From NCBI GenBank assembly GCA_000818945.1, contig KN805389.1, forward strand, positions 335,677 to 399,676: a stretch of DNA of 64,000 nucleotides, read 5' to 3'. The notes beneath the pieces were generated by a model, which did no database searches, was not told the DNA's origin, and was given only the letters and a program-made list of their open reading frames with translations. A program made the position numbers and the translations under genes. Source of the DNA: Schizochytrium sp. CCTCC M209059 (Eukaryota; Sar; Bigyra; Thraustochytrida; Thraustochytriidae). Positions 29,551 to 40,160 of this stretch are shown here, piece after piece; within the stretch, counting starts at the first letter, position 1, and each line of letters opens with the position of its first letter.

Positions 29551-30879
29551 ATGGCGACCGCGAGCATGAGGAGCCCGGAGAAGACGCACGCCGAGCGCGA
29601 AGACCCGGAGGATACCGTGCCGAGCGCGCGGGGCGCCGAGGCCGCAGAGGCGGAGGCCGCAGCGGGGGCCTCGCCAGTCCCGGCCGCGGTCGCGAGCGGG
29701 AACAAGATCTTTGAGCGGCGTGCGAGCAGCGATGAGAGCGGCGGCGGGCCGCTGGTTCCGGGCTTGGCCGTCGAGGAGTTCGAGGGGGCCGCCGAGGCCT
29801 GGGATGACGCGCTCGAAGACCTGCGAGAGGCAGGCTTTCAGTACAGGACAGCAGGGCTACTGAAGCGTGCTGCAGCATGGGGAATTGGCTTTGTCCCGTT
29901 CGTGGGCAGTGCGGTCAACGCTCTGATGAAGGAGGACCACGCCTTTGTGTCATCCCGCGCAGTTCCTGACCGGTCGCTGCGCGCGACGGGCCACGCCGAC
30001 GTGTCAAACTGGTTTCCCTCGCAGTTTTTCATCAACAGAGACGGTCTCGCCATTTACTGGCGGCGCTGGATGCCTCCTCACGAACGAAGTCCTCGTGCGA
30101 TTGTGGTAATTTCGCACGGGCTCAGTGAACATTCGCAGAGGTACGAGGACGTTGCCACGCGGTTAGCGGGCGAGGGCTACGCCGTATACGCCCTTGATCA
30201 TCAGGGCCATGGCTGCAGCGAGGGCGACCGGATGCACGTCAAGTGGTTTGCAGACTTTGTCGAGGATTTGCTCGAGCTGACGCTAATGGCGGTCGGATCG
30301 TCGCAACGCATGCCGCGCGTCTTTTTGCTTGGGCATGGCACTGGTGGGCTCATTGGTCTCTACGCAGCGCACTATGCGCCGGGGCTCTACCAGGGCATCA
30401 TTCTGTCGTCGCCGGCTTTGCATCTTGAGATGCCGGTTTTCTCGGACCTTGTGGTGCCGCGCATGGCCGCCTTGGCGCCCAAGCTTCCGTCTCCGGGCAT
30501 GGATCATTGTGCTCTGTGCCGGGACAATTCGGTAGTGGACCGGTACCTGAACGACCCGCTGGTGTGCCACGGGCGGCCGACCTTACGCTTGAGCAGCGAG
30601 GTGATGGCGGCCGCGTTGCGTGTGCCCGCCTTTGTTGCGGGTTTTTCGGTGCCGTACCTGCTTATGCACGGGTCGGGAGACCGCATCTGTTTGCCTCTTG
30701 GTTCGGCCTCTTTTCACGAAGCTGTCAAGGCTGTTCCCGAGGAGGACAAGGAGTTTCACATTTTTCCGGGGGCTTATCACGAGCTTTTCAACGAGCCGGA
30801 CCGCGACTCGCGCGCTCTGGCTTGCACACTTGACTGGCTCGAGGATCGTCTCAGCAAGCTCGATTGTCAGAGACCTTGA
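29551..30879 (+). CDS. Monoacylglycerol lipase-like protein lacking the catalytic serine
   Basis: The protein has 442 residues from the ATG at 29551 (G at -3, G at +4). An Ala/Glu-rich disordered N terminus and a helical stretch (about residues 1-145) precede a hydrolase domain similar to the neighbouring copy, including Asn-Trp-Phe-Pro-Ser, Asp-His-Gln-Gly-His-Gly-Cys-Ser-Glu-Gly and His-Glu-Leu-Phe-Asn-Glu-Pro. The nucleophile elbow reads Gly-His-Gly263-Thr-Gly-Gly, with Gly (GGC) where the active copy has Ser (AGT). Asp377 and His410 of the triad are kept. A serine-hydrolase mechanism therefore looks impossible, suggesting a pseudoenzyme with a binding, scaffold or regulatory role. The long open frame and conserved fold argue against simple decay. 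A sequencing error at one base is the main alternative. Confidence 0.85.
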   Translation: MATASMRSPEKTHAEREDPEDTVPSARGAEAAEAEAAAGASPVPAAVASGNKIFERRASSDESGGGPLVPGLAVEEFEGAAEAWDDALEDLREAGFQYRTAGLLKRAAAWGIGFVPFVGSAVNALMKEDHAFVSSRAVPDRSLRATGHADVSNWFPSQFFINRDGLAIYWRRWMPPHERSPRAIVVISHGLSEHSQRYEDVATRLAGEGYAVYALDHQGHGCSEGDRMHVKWFADFVEDLLELTLMAVGSSQRMPRVFLLGHGTGGLIGLYAAHYAPGLYQGIILSSPALHLEMPVFSDLVVPRMAALAPKLPSPGMDHCALCRDNSVVDRYLNDPLVCHGRPTLRLSSEVMAAALRVPAFVAGFSVPYLLMHGSGDRICLPLGSASFHEAVKAVPEEDKEFHIFPGAYHELFNEPDRDSRALACTLDWLEDRLSKLDCQRP

Positions 30880-31200
30880 CCGGTTCTTGTCTCTGTCTGT
30901 TGCTCGCTCGCTTGGCTTGCTTGTGCAGTAGTCTCCCCATGATGTTCAATAGCCTATCTTTTCTCTCTCATTTGTTGGCCGTCTTTGTATCTTGATCATC
31001 GGACCAAAACGATGATTTCGTTGCAGTGCACTCCGCTGCAGCCGCAGCCGCGCGGGCGTTTCTGACCCAGCCGCCGCGGGCGCTGCCGGCCTGGTATTCT
31101 TTCATTCGTCCGTCATACCTCATCTGAAGCGGCCGTTGACCTGCTGGCTGCACTGCAAACCGTGACCGCGGGCGCATCTCGGTCGACCCCGCGCGACGTA

Positions 31201-31239
<39 letters not shown>
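31201..31239. repeat. TCTG tetranucleotide microsatellite
   Basis: Nearly ten uninterrupted copies of the unit. Confidence 0.95.
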
Positions 31240-31241
<2 letters not shown>

Positions 31242-31284
31242 ACGCGCAAGTGTATGCTGCCTCTTGGAACATGCATGCTAACGT

Positions 31285-31326
31285 TTCCTTCCTTCCTTCC
31301 TTCCTTCCTTCCTTCCTTCCTTCCTT
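31285..31326. repeat. TTCC tetranucleotide microsatellite
   Basis: More than ten uninterrupted copies, 45 bp after the TCTG array. Confidence 0.95.
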
Positions 31327-31860
31327 CGTTCCCCTTCTCCTCCCTGACCGCCGCCGCAGTTCGTGCTCGCAGTTTGTGCACGCAGCATAGCACAGCACGC
31401 CTGCGTACACATGCACATGCACGGACCTGCATCTGCTGCTGCATCCGCCAAACAACCCAGAACGGACCCAGGGAGGGAATAAGCCACGGCAGCTGCTGGC
31501 CTTTCTTCGTTCATGCATGCATGCATGCATGGATCCACCGGGGCCAATCAATGGCCATCCATGCATCCATCCATGCATCCACTCATCCATCCGTCGCTCC
31601 TTCGATCCGGAAAAGGAAAAGCGAAGAGCGGAAAAAATGCGCAATCGAGGCCCGCTCGGGTTCGTTCTGCTCGGGCTCTCCCGATTGAGCCGTCGCGCCG
31701 AGGCTCTGCGCCAGAGTCCGTCGACGGCGCGGGGCCTGCGCTGTTGCTGCTGCACTATGTATACGTAGGACCACCGCAAAGCGCGCAGCAGCAGTACTTC
31801 TGCGCCGCGGCATGCGCTTTGCTTTGCTTTGCTTTGCTTTGCTTGTCTTCGCTTCGCTTC

Positions 31861-31861
<1 letters not shown>

Positions 31862-31917
<56 letters not shown>
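31862..31917. repeat. TGC trinucleotide microsatellite
   Basis: About 18 uninterrupted copies, followed directly by a TATAAAA string. It lies outside any supportable coding region. Confidence 0.95.
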
Positions 31918-31918
<1 letters not shown>

Positions 31919-34709
31919 ATAAAAATCAACTGAGATAGGCCTGGCCTAGACGGATACTTTCTCCGCCGCTCGAGCAGCGCAAGGGCTGGGATCGGCGCGG
32001 GTCGGCCCGAGGTATCTAGTATCTAGCTATCGTATCTATCGTATCTATCCATCCGCCACCGCGTCCACCCGTCCGAGGGCCAGGGCTGGTGAAGAAAGGG
32101 CCGGTCCGCTCCGTCAGGCCGAGAGGGAGGGAGGGAGGGAGCGGAAAAGGAGCGCGGGGAAGCGCTGCCGCGTTGTTCGCCTTCTGGCCGTTGCGGCGTC
32201 GAAATGAGGGAGGCGACGCGACGCGTGCGGGTGTGCGCGCGCGTGTGTGGGGGATAGGGAAGCGAGCAGCTGCGGGTTACCGAGGGCGCAGGACGAGAGG
32301 GCGCCGCAGCCGCTGCGGGTGGACGGGGGCGCCCTCCGCCTTCCAGCGGCCCGGGACCGCGGCCAGGATCTGGGCCTGGCTGGGCCAGCAGTGCCGGCGC
32401 GGAAGGTCCCCTCGCGTCTCGCCTTGGACTGCGGGGGCGAGGCACACTGTCGCGGCCGCCTCCAGACCCGCCGAACCCCTCGAAGAACTTCTGTGGACCC
32501 GGGATCCCACAGACCCCCCGGAAGGGCCTAGTGGGACTCGCTGCGGGTGATCTCGCTGAGCAGTGGGCGCCCGCGCTGGCCCCCCTTCCCTGCCTTCGAT
32601 CGGTCTACTCAGAAGCGAGCGCGAGCCGCCAGTGGCAGCAGCTGCAGCTGCAGCTGGCATGGCCTGCCGCCGCGCTCTCTCCGCCCGCTCCCGCCCCACC
32701 CAACCCAGCCAGCCCGCCAGCCCGCCAGCCATCCCGCCGCCCGCCACGGAGCCGCGCAGCTCCGCGCAGCTCCGCGAGGCAGCCCGGCCTGCCCGTCGGC
32801 CCGCAGAAGCAAGCCTCGGGCAGCTGCCGCGGCAGCCCGCTGCGAGGCGCGCCGCGCCCGCAACACCTTCGGACTTCCGCTCCTCTCCCTCCGGACGTCG
32901 TCGACCGGAAGCAAGCGCGCGGAAGCCATCCCTCCATTCAAGTTCGTGTGGCAACTGACTGCATGCGTCGCAGCCCCCCGCCATCAGACCGCGCGCAGCA
33001 ACGAACCCGCAACTTTTCGCCAGCAACGGAAGAAACCGTGATCGCCGCGGTGGCGTTTTCCGGGAACGGGGTTTCTTTCGGCCGCCTTCAAAGCGCGTCT
33101 CCACGTCACGGTGGGAAAAGAAGCTGGCACCTAGCTACAGAGGCGCTGCTGGCGGAAGGAAAGAAAGAAAGAAAGAAAGAAGCAGCCGGACTGGGAGGAG
33201 ATCGCAGAGACGAGAGAGGCGACGAAGACGACGACATCGAAGTCGACCACGGACGACGACGAAGAAGAAGAAGCCCGGGTCGGCTCGGGCTGGGAGCGGC
33301 CGTTTCTTCTCTTCGCGCGGCAGGCGGAGACAGTCTCGGAGGCCCTGCTGCATGCATTGCCAGCTGCAAGTGAGCGCATGAAAGATCAAATCGCTGTCGG
33401 CCGCGCCAAAGGCGGTCAGCAAGGGCGCGCTCGCTATCCTCACCTCTTGAGAACGATGATGGCAACCTCGCAGACCAGCACGGTGCGGTCCAAGTGCTCG
33501 CAGGCACGTCAAAGGCGCCCAGTGGCCACTGCGGCCGCGGCCATTGCCTCGCTCCCTCTCTCACACACACACGCACGCACGCACTCTCGCACTCACGGCT
33601 TGCGATTCATCATCATCATCCCCGCCGCCAACGGCAATTGCTTCGCCAGCTACAGCTGGTCGCTGCGGCCTCTCGCTGGCGTTTCAGTCTTCGGAGAGTC
33701 GGGCAGGGGCGATGGCGGCCAACGCAGCACGCACGGCCTGTGGAACGGACAGCGCCCGTGCACGAAACGCACGGTCGGCCGACGAAATGGACGATTCACA
33801 AATGAAGAACGACGCGCGAGTGACCGACTGGGAAATGAACGAAAGGAAGCTCGCTCGACTGCGGATGGCGGATGCTCGACAACGAAAAGAACAAGCTCCG
33901 TAAGTCGTCCATGCATGTCATGGTGAGTGAATGCAGAAGCAATTTCTGTGCATATACTATGATATCTAGAATGGTGATGCATACTATATCTAGAATGATA
34001 ATGCATACTAGAAGTCCACTCATCAACGCGCCCTCTCCCGCACTCGCACTCACTCGCGCGCCACTGCACTCACTCCCGCCCTGCCCCGCACGAGGCCTCC
34101 AAACCGACGGACCGTGGCCAGCCATCGTCGGCACGGAGGAAACGTGAATTGAATGTATAACAAGTGGATAAAGCCAAGGCAAGGTAGTAGGCCTATGGTC
34201 CGTCGAAAGGCGGGAAAAGCGCCGTCCGTCGATGCTCTTCTCCTCCGAGATACAAGTCGAGAGGCCACCGCCGGCGAAAAGCATTCGAGGATGGCGATCC
34301 CGCGGCTCGTTCCTATCAGTCGTGCAATGCTGAGTTCGCAGCAGCAGCTTGCTTGCCTTTGTCGACAAGCACTGCGAGCGATGGTGCCTGCTGCAGCTGA
34401 TCTCATCACTTGATCTTCGAGCTGTTTGCTGATGATGGACGATGACTGACTGACCCATGATCGCCCCCCGCACGAACCGATGTCTTGGCGGAGGAGAACA
34501 AGGAACCGTGCGACCGGAAAGCCAACGTAGAGAGGCCGAGAGAGAGAGAGAGAGAGGTGTGCGCTCGCTGCGCTGTCGGCGAGGGGGCGAAAGCGAAGTC
34601 GTTGATCTGGGCTGGCCTGCTCTTTCTCGCTTGCTGCCAGGTGTCGTCTTCCTTGCCTGCACCGCGCTGCAGTTGTTTCCAGGTATGATTACTGGAAAGT
34701 TCGGCCGGT

Positions 34710-34737
34710 AGGCAGGCAGGCAGGCAGGCAGGCAGGC
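34710..34737. repeat. GGCA tetranucleotide microsatellite
   Basis: Seven copies of the unit in the gene-poor region. Confidence 0.9.
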
Positions 34738-35032
34738 CTGCGAAACACGCGGCTCCGACCTCGCGCAAACTTTCCCAAAGCGGCGGAGGCAGCAGCGGCA
34801 GTACTAATAGCAGGCAGGCAGAGGCAGGGTCGTTAGCGTTAGGTCGGGTGCGGCGAGGCGGCTTGGCTGGCGGGGCGCAGTTGGGTGGCGATCCCGGGGA
34901 GGTGGAAGCGGCGCGCTGGAAGCGGGGCGGCGGCTGTGGAGTGGACGCACAGCGTGTCCCGGGCTCTCCTCACGCCCGCAGCCACCACAGCGCGCACAGT
35001 GTGCCCGCTCGTCGCCGTCTCCTCCTCTTCGC

Positions 35033-35037
35033 TTTCT

Positions 35038-35073
<36 letters not shown>
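35033..35073. repeat. TTTC tetranucleotide microsatellite
   Basis: Roughly nine copies. A GCTT/GCCT-rich degenerate repeat follows at about 35120-35185. Confidence 0.9.
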
Positions 35074-35074
<1 letters not shown>

Positions 35075-35735
35075 GCCAACTTGCTTCGAATTGGCCTGCT
35101 TCTGCTGCCTCGCCTTCAAAGCTAGCTTGCTTGCCTGCTTGTCTGCCTGCTTGCCTGCTTGCTTGCTTGCTTGCTTACTTGCATGTTTCCCTGTTTTCCT
35201 GCTTCTGCCTTGCCTCGCGCAGAGCCGCCTCGCCTCGCAGCCGGCCGTGCGCGCGAGCGCCTGCGCGCGGGCGGGAGGGAGGGAGGAAGGGGAGCGCGCG
35301 AGCGAGCGAAGCTGTAGCAGGAAGCGGCGGCGGTCCCGCTGCACCTCGCGAGGCTTCGCGAGCCGCCCAGGTCCGCACGCCCGACATTCATTCGGCCATT
35401 CATCGAGTCCTCGGTCTGCCTGCCTTCCTGGTCAACGTCCAGGCGCCGGCGAGCCGCGCAGCCGCGCAGCCGTGCAGCCGTGCAGCCAGCCAACCAGCCA
35501 GCCAGAGCTCGCGCCCAGGCGGTCTGCGGCGCGCTCGCACGAGGCAGCGAGCGAGCGAGCTCGAAACTCGGCGCCAGATATTCAACCATCCAGCCGTCTA
35601 TTCATTCGTCTTTCCATTCGTCGCTTTTCGTCCACTCGTCGAGGAAACCATCTCCTTTGCAGGCGCTCGCGTCGTTCTTGAAGAGCGGCGGTCCTGCCGT
35701 GGCGTTTACGACCGCGGGCGCGCCGGTCTCCTCCC

Positions 35736-35766
35736 TCGCACGCACGCACGCACGCACGCACGCACG
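35736..35766. repeat. CGCA tetranucleotide microsatellite
   Basis: Between seven and eight copies of the unit. Confidence 0.9.
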
Positions 35767-37006
35767 TCGGCGCGTCGTCTCGCTTGGCCAGCTAGAGTTT
35801 TCAAAAACCACGCAGAAGCCTTGCGCGCCGCATCGTTCTCTCGCGCTCGCCTTGGGCGTGCCGCGGCCCAACCCCGCGGCTTGCGCAGGCAAACCAGAGC
35901 AGACAAGACAAGACCTGACCCGCGCCGCGACCTGCGCCGCGCCGCGCCGCGACCCTCGCGCCGCGTGCTCGTTGTCCTCTTGTCGCGCGCGGCCGCATCT
36001 CGCGTCTCGCGTCGCGCATCTCGTTCTCGCAGGGCACCCGCTCGGCGAGGCGGGGCGCCGTCGTCGCGCCTCGTCTCGCCTCGGCACGACTCGCTCGCGC
36101 GCTCGCGCGCAGGTCGCGAGCCTCCTGGCGCCGCCGCGGCGTGCCGCGCGCGAGTCCGGGGCGAGCTCGGCTAGCTAGCTTGCGCCGCGCGCGCACGCTT
36201 GGCTTCGCTTTTGTCTACGTTGGTCGCCCAAAGTAGTCGTTCATCTCTCCCTCTCCATCGTCGTTCTCGCGACCCGTCTCGCGTCCGGGCACGGCGCCGA
36301 CACGACACGACGCAAAGACAGACAGACAGACTCGCTCGCGCTCGGACGCGAGCGAACGGCATCCATCCCGTGCGCAGCGCGGCGAAGCGACGCGGGCGGA
36401 GTAGCCGTGCGCCGTTGGTTCGTTCGCCTTGGACGAGATATTCTCTCTCGGGTCCATCTCTCCAGGTCCATCGTCCCCGCGGCGCCTCTTGACAGACAGA
36501 CAGACACGCAGACAGACGATCTGACCTCGCCCGCGCCGTCGCCGCTCGCGGCCGAGGACTCTTCGCGCGGGCTCGCCGGCGGGGCAGCCAGGCATCCTCG
36601 CCAGCGCGCGCGCGGGCGGCGGAGCGGGAACGAAGACGAGGGCGAAGAGGACGAGGACAAAGAAGAAGAGACCCCGCTTGCGCGGCCCTGCTTCGGCGCG
36701 GACGAAGAGGCGCCAAAGAGCCGCACCCGCCCCGCGCAGGGAGCGCTCGGTCGATCGCGGCCGGCAGCAGACCGGACCGCGCGAGCGAAAAGCGAGGCAG
36801 CCGGCAGCCACGCAGTCTGCCTCGCGGGAGAGCAGAGCAGAACAGAGCCGCGAGCGGCGCGTGGGCGAGGCGAACGAACGAAATCAAACGCCAACGGCGT
36901 CAACGCACGCACACGAGACCGGCGCGTCGCGTTGCCGGCGCTGCGGCCGCGTTGTAGAGCCGCAACTGGGGCTAGGGAAAAGAGGAGAAGCACAGCCAGC
37001 AGGGAG

Positions 37007-37007
37007 T

Positions 37008-37063
<56 letters not shown>
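37007..37063. repeat. AAAG tetranucleotide microsatellite
   Basis: About 14 copies of the purine unit, the longest tetranucleotide array in the window. Confidence 0.95.
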
Positions 37064-37742
37064 CAATCAAAGAAAGAAAAGAGCGTGAAGGAAACGAGAG
37101 GGTGAGACAGCGTATCTGGAGCGCCGCCGCAACCGCCGCCGCCACCGCCACCGCCACCGCCACGAGACTGCGCCGAGAGGGGCGAGGACGCGAGGGCCGA
37201 CCGGTGTGCCCGCTCGCGTACCTGCCTGTGTGTCGCCGGCACCGCGAGGAGGTCCGACCGGTCGCTGCAGCGAGACGAGGCGAGGACAAGCGACGGCCGA
37301 GGCCGCGTTGGTGGACTCACCAAGCATAAAGTGTGAAACAGGAGACATCGGACGGCCGCGCTCGACGGGCAGCGTATACATAATTACAAACTGAGAGGGC
37401 CTGACGGACGAACCTCCTACTGCAGCCAGCCCCCCCCCCTTCCCTTTCCCCTCTTTCTCGGAGCGAGAGCGACTGCTTGGGCTTGCTGGTCGTCGTGCAG
37501 CTTGCGCGCGCGCGACGCCAGCTTCTTGCTTCTTCTCCTCATCTGCGCGCCCATCCTTTACCGGGCCCAGGCATCCATTCACCCTCGTGGTATCTCTCGC
37601 TACGTCTCTGTATTCATCAAAGCATCCATTCAACTTCGACTGCCCCATTCGCCCCCTCCCTCTCCTCTTTCCCCTCGCCACCATTCCGCCGCGCCGGAGA
37701 TACTTTAATGAACAGACCTCACGGCCTGGCAACGATCCTTTC

Positions 37743-39701
37743 ATGAAGATCAATGACGAGGAGGACCCTGAACACGGAGCCTCAAACGTGGACAGCAGCA
37801 CAGTAGTAGACGCCAAACCCGACCACAAGCAAGCCAACTATCGTCCGCTGCAGGATCAATCGCACGCGCATCAACCGCCATCCATCCAACCGTGGCACTC
37901 GGCTTCTTCTTCCTCCTCCTCCTCCTCCTCCTCCTCCTCCTCCTCTTCCTCCTCCAACATGGCCGCAGGTGGTGCATCTCAAACAGCATCGACCGCGTCC
38001 AGGGACGATGAAACGTACTACCCTCCCGCGCACGACAACACCATGAGATCAGCGCATCCCAGTCACCGCGAATACTCTGCTCGTCAAAATGCATTTTATA
38101 GAGCAGCGACTGGCGCCGTCAAGACCGAAGCTAGCGTGCGGTATGAAGCGTGGCCCGAACTGTGGGACAGTGGGCCCGATCCCGAAGACCTTGCTTCCCG
38201 CGCACCTTCCCCGTATTTGACGTCGCATACCCCTTCAGAGCATCATAATCCGCAACAGCAAGACAGACATGCCAAAAGTGGCAGCGGTGACAACAACAAC
38301 AACAGCAACATCAACAGCAACGACATCAGCGGCGCGACTGACAACGACGCCCAGCACGGCCATCACCTTGGCGCAGCGGAGCCTCTCTTCAAAACTCCAA
38401 ACAGGAAACATGATGCGGTGGACAAAGTCGACGACGATCAAATCAACGACCACGACGATGACGACGATAGAGACGAAGATGCCCATTTCTTGGACGAACT
38501 TCTTGATCACCCCCAACGTTTCGCAGAAAACACCGGCCACGACCACACGGGAACTTTCATGGGCTCGGTCCGAGAACCTAGCGTGCCGCAGCTCTACCAA
38601 CCACAGCCTCCACCTCAGCAGCGACCACAGTCTCTGCCCCTGCCCCAGTCAGCTACCCGGCAGGCTCCAAGATTCACGAGAGTCCCGTCCTTTGTCGAAT
38701 ATGCCAGGAGAGACCTCGACAATGAACGATTCCGGCGCAGTCTTTCCCCGCCACCGGGCCAGCTCGGCCAACGGAATCTTCAGGCGGGAGACCTCAGCAT
38801 ACCCTTGGTCGACCACAGCCACGGCCACGCTCCAGTCGGCGAACCCCCGCGAGGGATGCCAGGACCTGGTGCTATCATGCAGAGTGAATTCAACGTATCC
38901 CCGCCCGAGCGATCGTACGCGGGCGGACAGCCCTTGGCGCTTGGCCGCGCCATGTCTGCTCCCTTTCCCCTCGCAGCCGGCCCGCGGCCCACGGCCTTTG
39001 GACCGGCGAGGCAGCCTCTCAAACTTGAGCAAACACCAAATCTTTCTTCTTTCCGAGGCGACCTCGCCATCCAAAACGAACGCAACGACCTTCCGCACCT
39101 TCACGTATTGTCCGGAACTGGCGCATCGATGATGCCACCACGTGCCAATGCGCAAATGCATAGGCGATCTGAAATTCCTATGCAGACGCAAAAGCGCAAA
39201 GCAACCTCTGGTCCCTCCCACGAGGCTGACAAGCGACAGCACCACGGCGCTCCTCCTTCGGGCGCCGCAGCGGCCAAGAAACCAGCTCCTAAAATCAAGA
39301 CCGAGGCGAGCAGCTCGTCGCGCGGACGGGAAAGCGGACTCAGCGGCGCACGTAGCGTCTCCTCCAGTCAAGGGCCTGCCGTGCTACCAAGGTCCAACTC
39401 TCTTCCACCACCCAGCGCAGCGACGGGCGGGAGCGCTGCAGCAGCGCATCACGACCAGGAAAAGAGCGTCTCCAAGTACCGTGGCGTATCGTGGCACAAG
39501 CGCGATCGGCGCTGGTTGGCTAGGCTATGGGTGGCCGGCAAGATACGCTATCTGGGGAGTTTTTGTGACGAGGACGAGGCCGCACTAGCAGTCGACCTCT
39601 GTGCGCTCAAAGAGTTCGGGGAACACTGCCCACGGCTCAACTTCACCCCTGAGCAGCGCGAGCAGGTAAAGAAGACTGCGCAAAAGCTACAGTTCCAGTA
39701 G
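37743..39701 (+). CDS. Single AP2-domain putative transcription factor
   Basis: About 652 residues if translation starts at the first in-frame ATG (37743, weak context). The next ATG, at 37959, has better context (AACATGG) and follows a poly-Ser tract encoded by TCC repeats (about 37906-37955), so the start is uncertain. Most of the protein is disordered: Ser, Gln, Asn, Asp and Pro runs, and an acidic Asp stretch near residues 235-250. One AP2 domain at about residues 577-637 begins Ser-Lys-Tyr-Arg-Gly-Val-Ser-Trp, continues with Arg-Trp-x-Ala-Arg and Tyr-Leu-Gly-Ser-Phe, and ends near Leu-Asn-Phe. These are hallmark DNA-contact and core residues. Basic patches upstream (near 490-560) may be nuclear signals. 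The role is inferred as sequence-specific DNA binding; targets are unknown. Confidence 0.8.
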   Translation: MKINDEEDPEHGASNVDSSTVVDAKPDHKQANYRPLQDQSHAHQPPSIQPWHSASSSSSSSSSSSSSSSSSNMAAGGASQTASTASRDDETYYPPAHDNTMRSAHPSHREYSARQNAFYRAATGAVKTEASVRYEAWPELWDSGPDPEDLASRAPSPYLTSHTPSEHHNPQQQDRHAKSGSGDNNNNSNINSNDISGATDNDAQHGHHLGAAEPLFKTPNRKHDAVDKVDDDQINDHDDDDDRDEDAHFLDELLDHPQRFAENTGHDHTGTFMGSVREPSVPQLYQPQPPPQQRPQSLPLPQSATRQAPRFTRVPSFVEYARRDLDNERFRRSLSPPPGQLGQRNLQAGDLSIPLVDHSHGHAPVGEPPRGMPGPGAIMQSEFNVSPPERSYAGGQPLALGRAMSAPFPLAAGPRPTAFGPARQPLKLEQTPNLSSFRGDLAIQNERNDLPHLHVLSGTGASMMPPRANAQMHRRSEIPMQTQKRKATSGPSHEADKRQHHGAPPSGAAAAKKPAPKIKTEASSSSRGRESGLSGARSVSSSQGPAVLPRSNSLPPPSAATGGSAAAAHHDQEKSVSKYRGVSWHKRDRRWLARLWVAGKIRYLGSFCDEDEAALAVDLCALKEFGEHCPRLNFTPEQREQVKKTAQKLQFQ

Positions 39702-40160
39702 GGCCAAGTAGGCCCGGCAGCCTTGCCATCAAAGAGACGACAGAGACTCTCCCTCTCGCGTCCTGCCTGCTTGCCTCCCAGCCTGCCTTCCTCCCTGGCG
39801 GATTGTCCTAACAAAGTAGAAAATAAAATAAAAAATTGATCCACGTTTTTTGCAAGGCCGTGCATGCACACCATCTATACGTACCGTGCATTGGATACGG
39901 GGTGTGCGCGCTGGACCTTTTTATTCAGAGTGAGCCGGGACGTGAGGAGGCTTGGCAAGTACTAGGCAGCTGCTACAGCTACTAGCTGGCACGTGCTGGA
40001 CGACGTGTACCGCCTCTCGTGCCAGCAGAAACCTAGCAGCGGCAGCAGCGGTGGCGGCAGCAGCAGCAGCAGGAGGAGGAGGAGGGCGCGTGGTGGAAAG
40101 CCAAGTCGCTGCGCAAGACGCAAGCAAGACGCAAGGAAGGAGACGCGACCGAGCGGCACC
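39702..40160. other. Intergenic region AP2 gene / membrane protein gene
   Basis: A 460-bp spacer with an AT-rich stretch near 39810-39840, probably the 3' end of the AP2 transcript, and an AGC/AGG repeat at about 40038-40085 shortly before the next ATG. Confidence 0.5.

Larger units (their letters stand above)
30880..37742. other. Long gene-poor, microsatellite-rich region
   Basis: This is nearly 6.9 kb without a supportable gene. Many open frames occur on both strands, but their translations are Arg/Pro/Ser/Ala runs or repeat translations (poly-Gln, poly-Leu, poly-Phe/Leu) with no domain. It holds at least eight simple repeats (TCTG, TTCC, TGC, AAAG, TTTC, GGCA, CGCA, GCTT types), listed separately where clear. 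The part near 36200-37742 could be promoter and leader of the AP2 gene. A small spliced gene could be hidden here. Confidence 0.55.

Noticed and set aside
31862..31929. Minus-strand poly-Gln protein reading through the TGC microsatellite
   Set aside because: The poly-Gln comes only from the repeat, and the rest of the frame is low complexity, unlike the coiled-coil protein at 48.7 kb.
34848..36811. Open frames up to 429 codons in the repeat-rich region
   Set aside because: The translations are runs of Arg, Ala, Ser and Cys/Leu from TTTC, GCTT and CGCA repeats. No family resemblance is seen.
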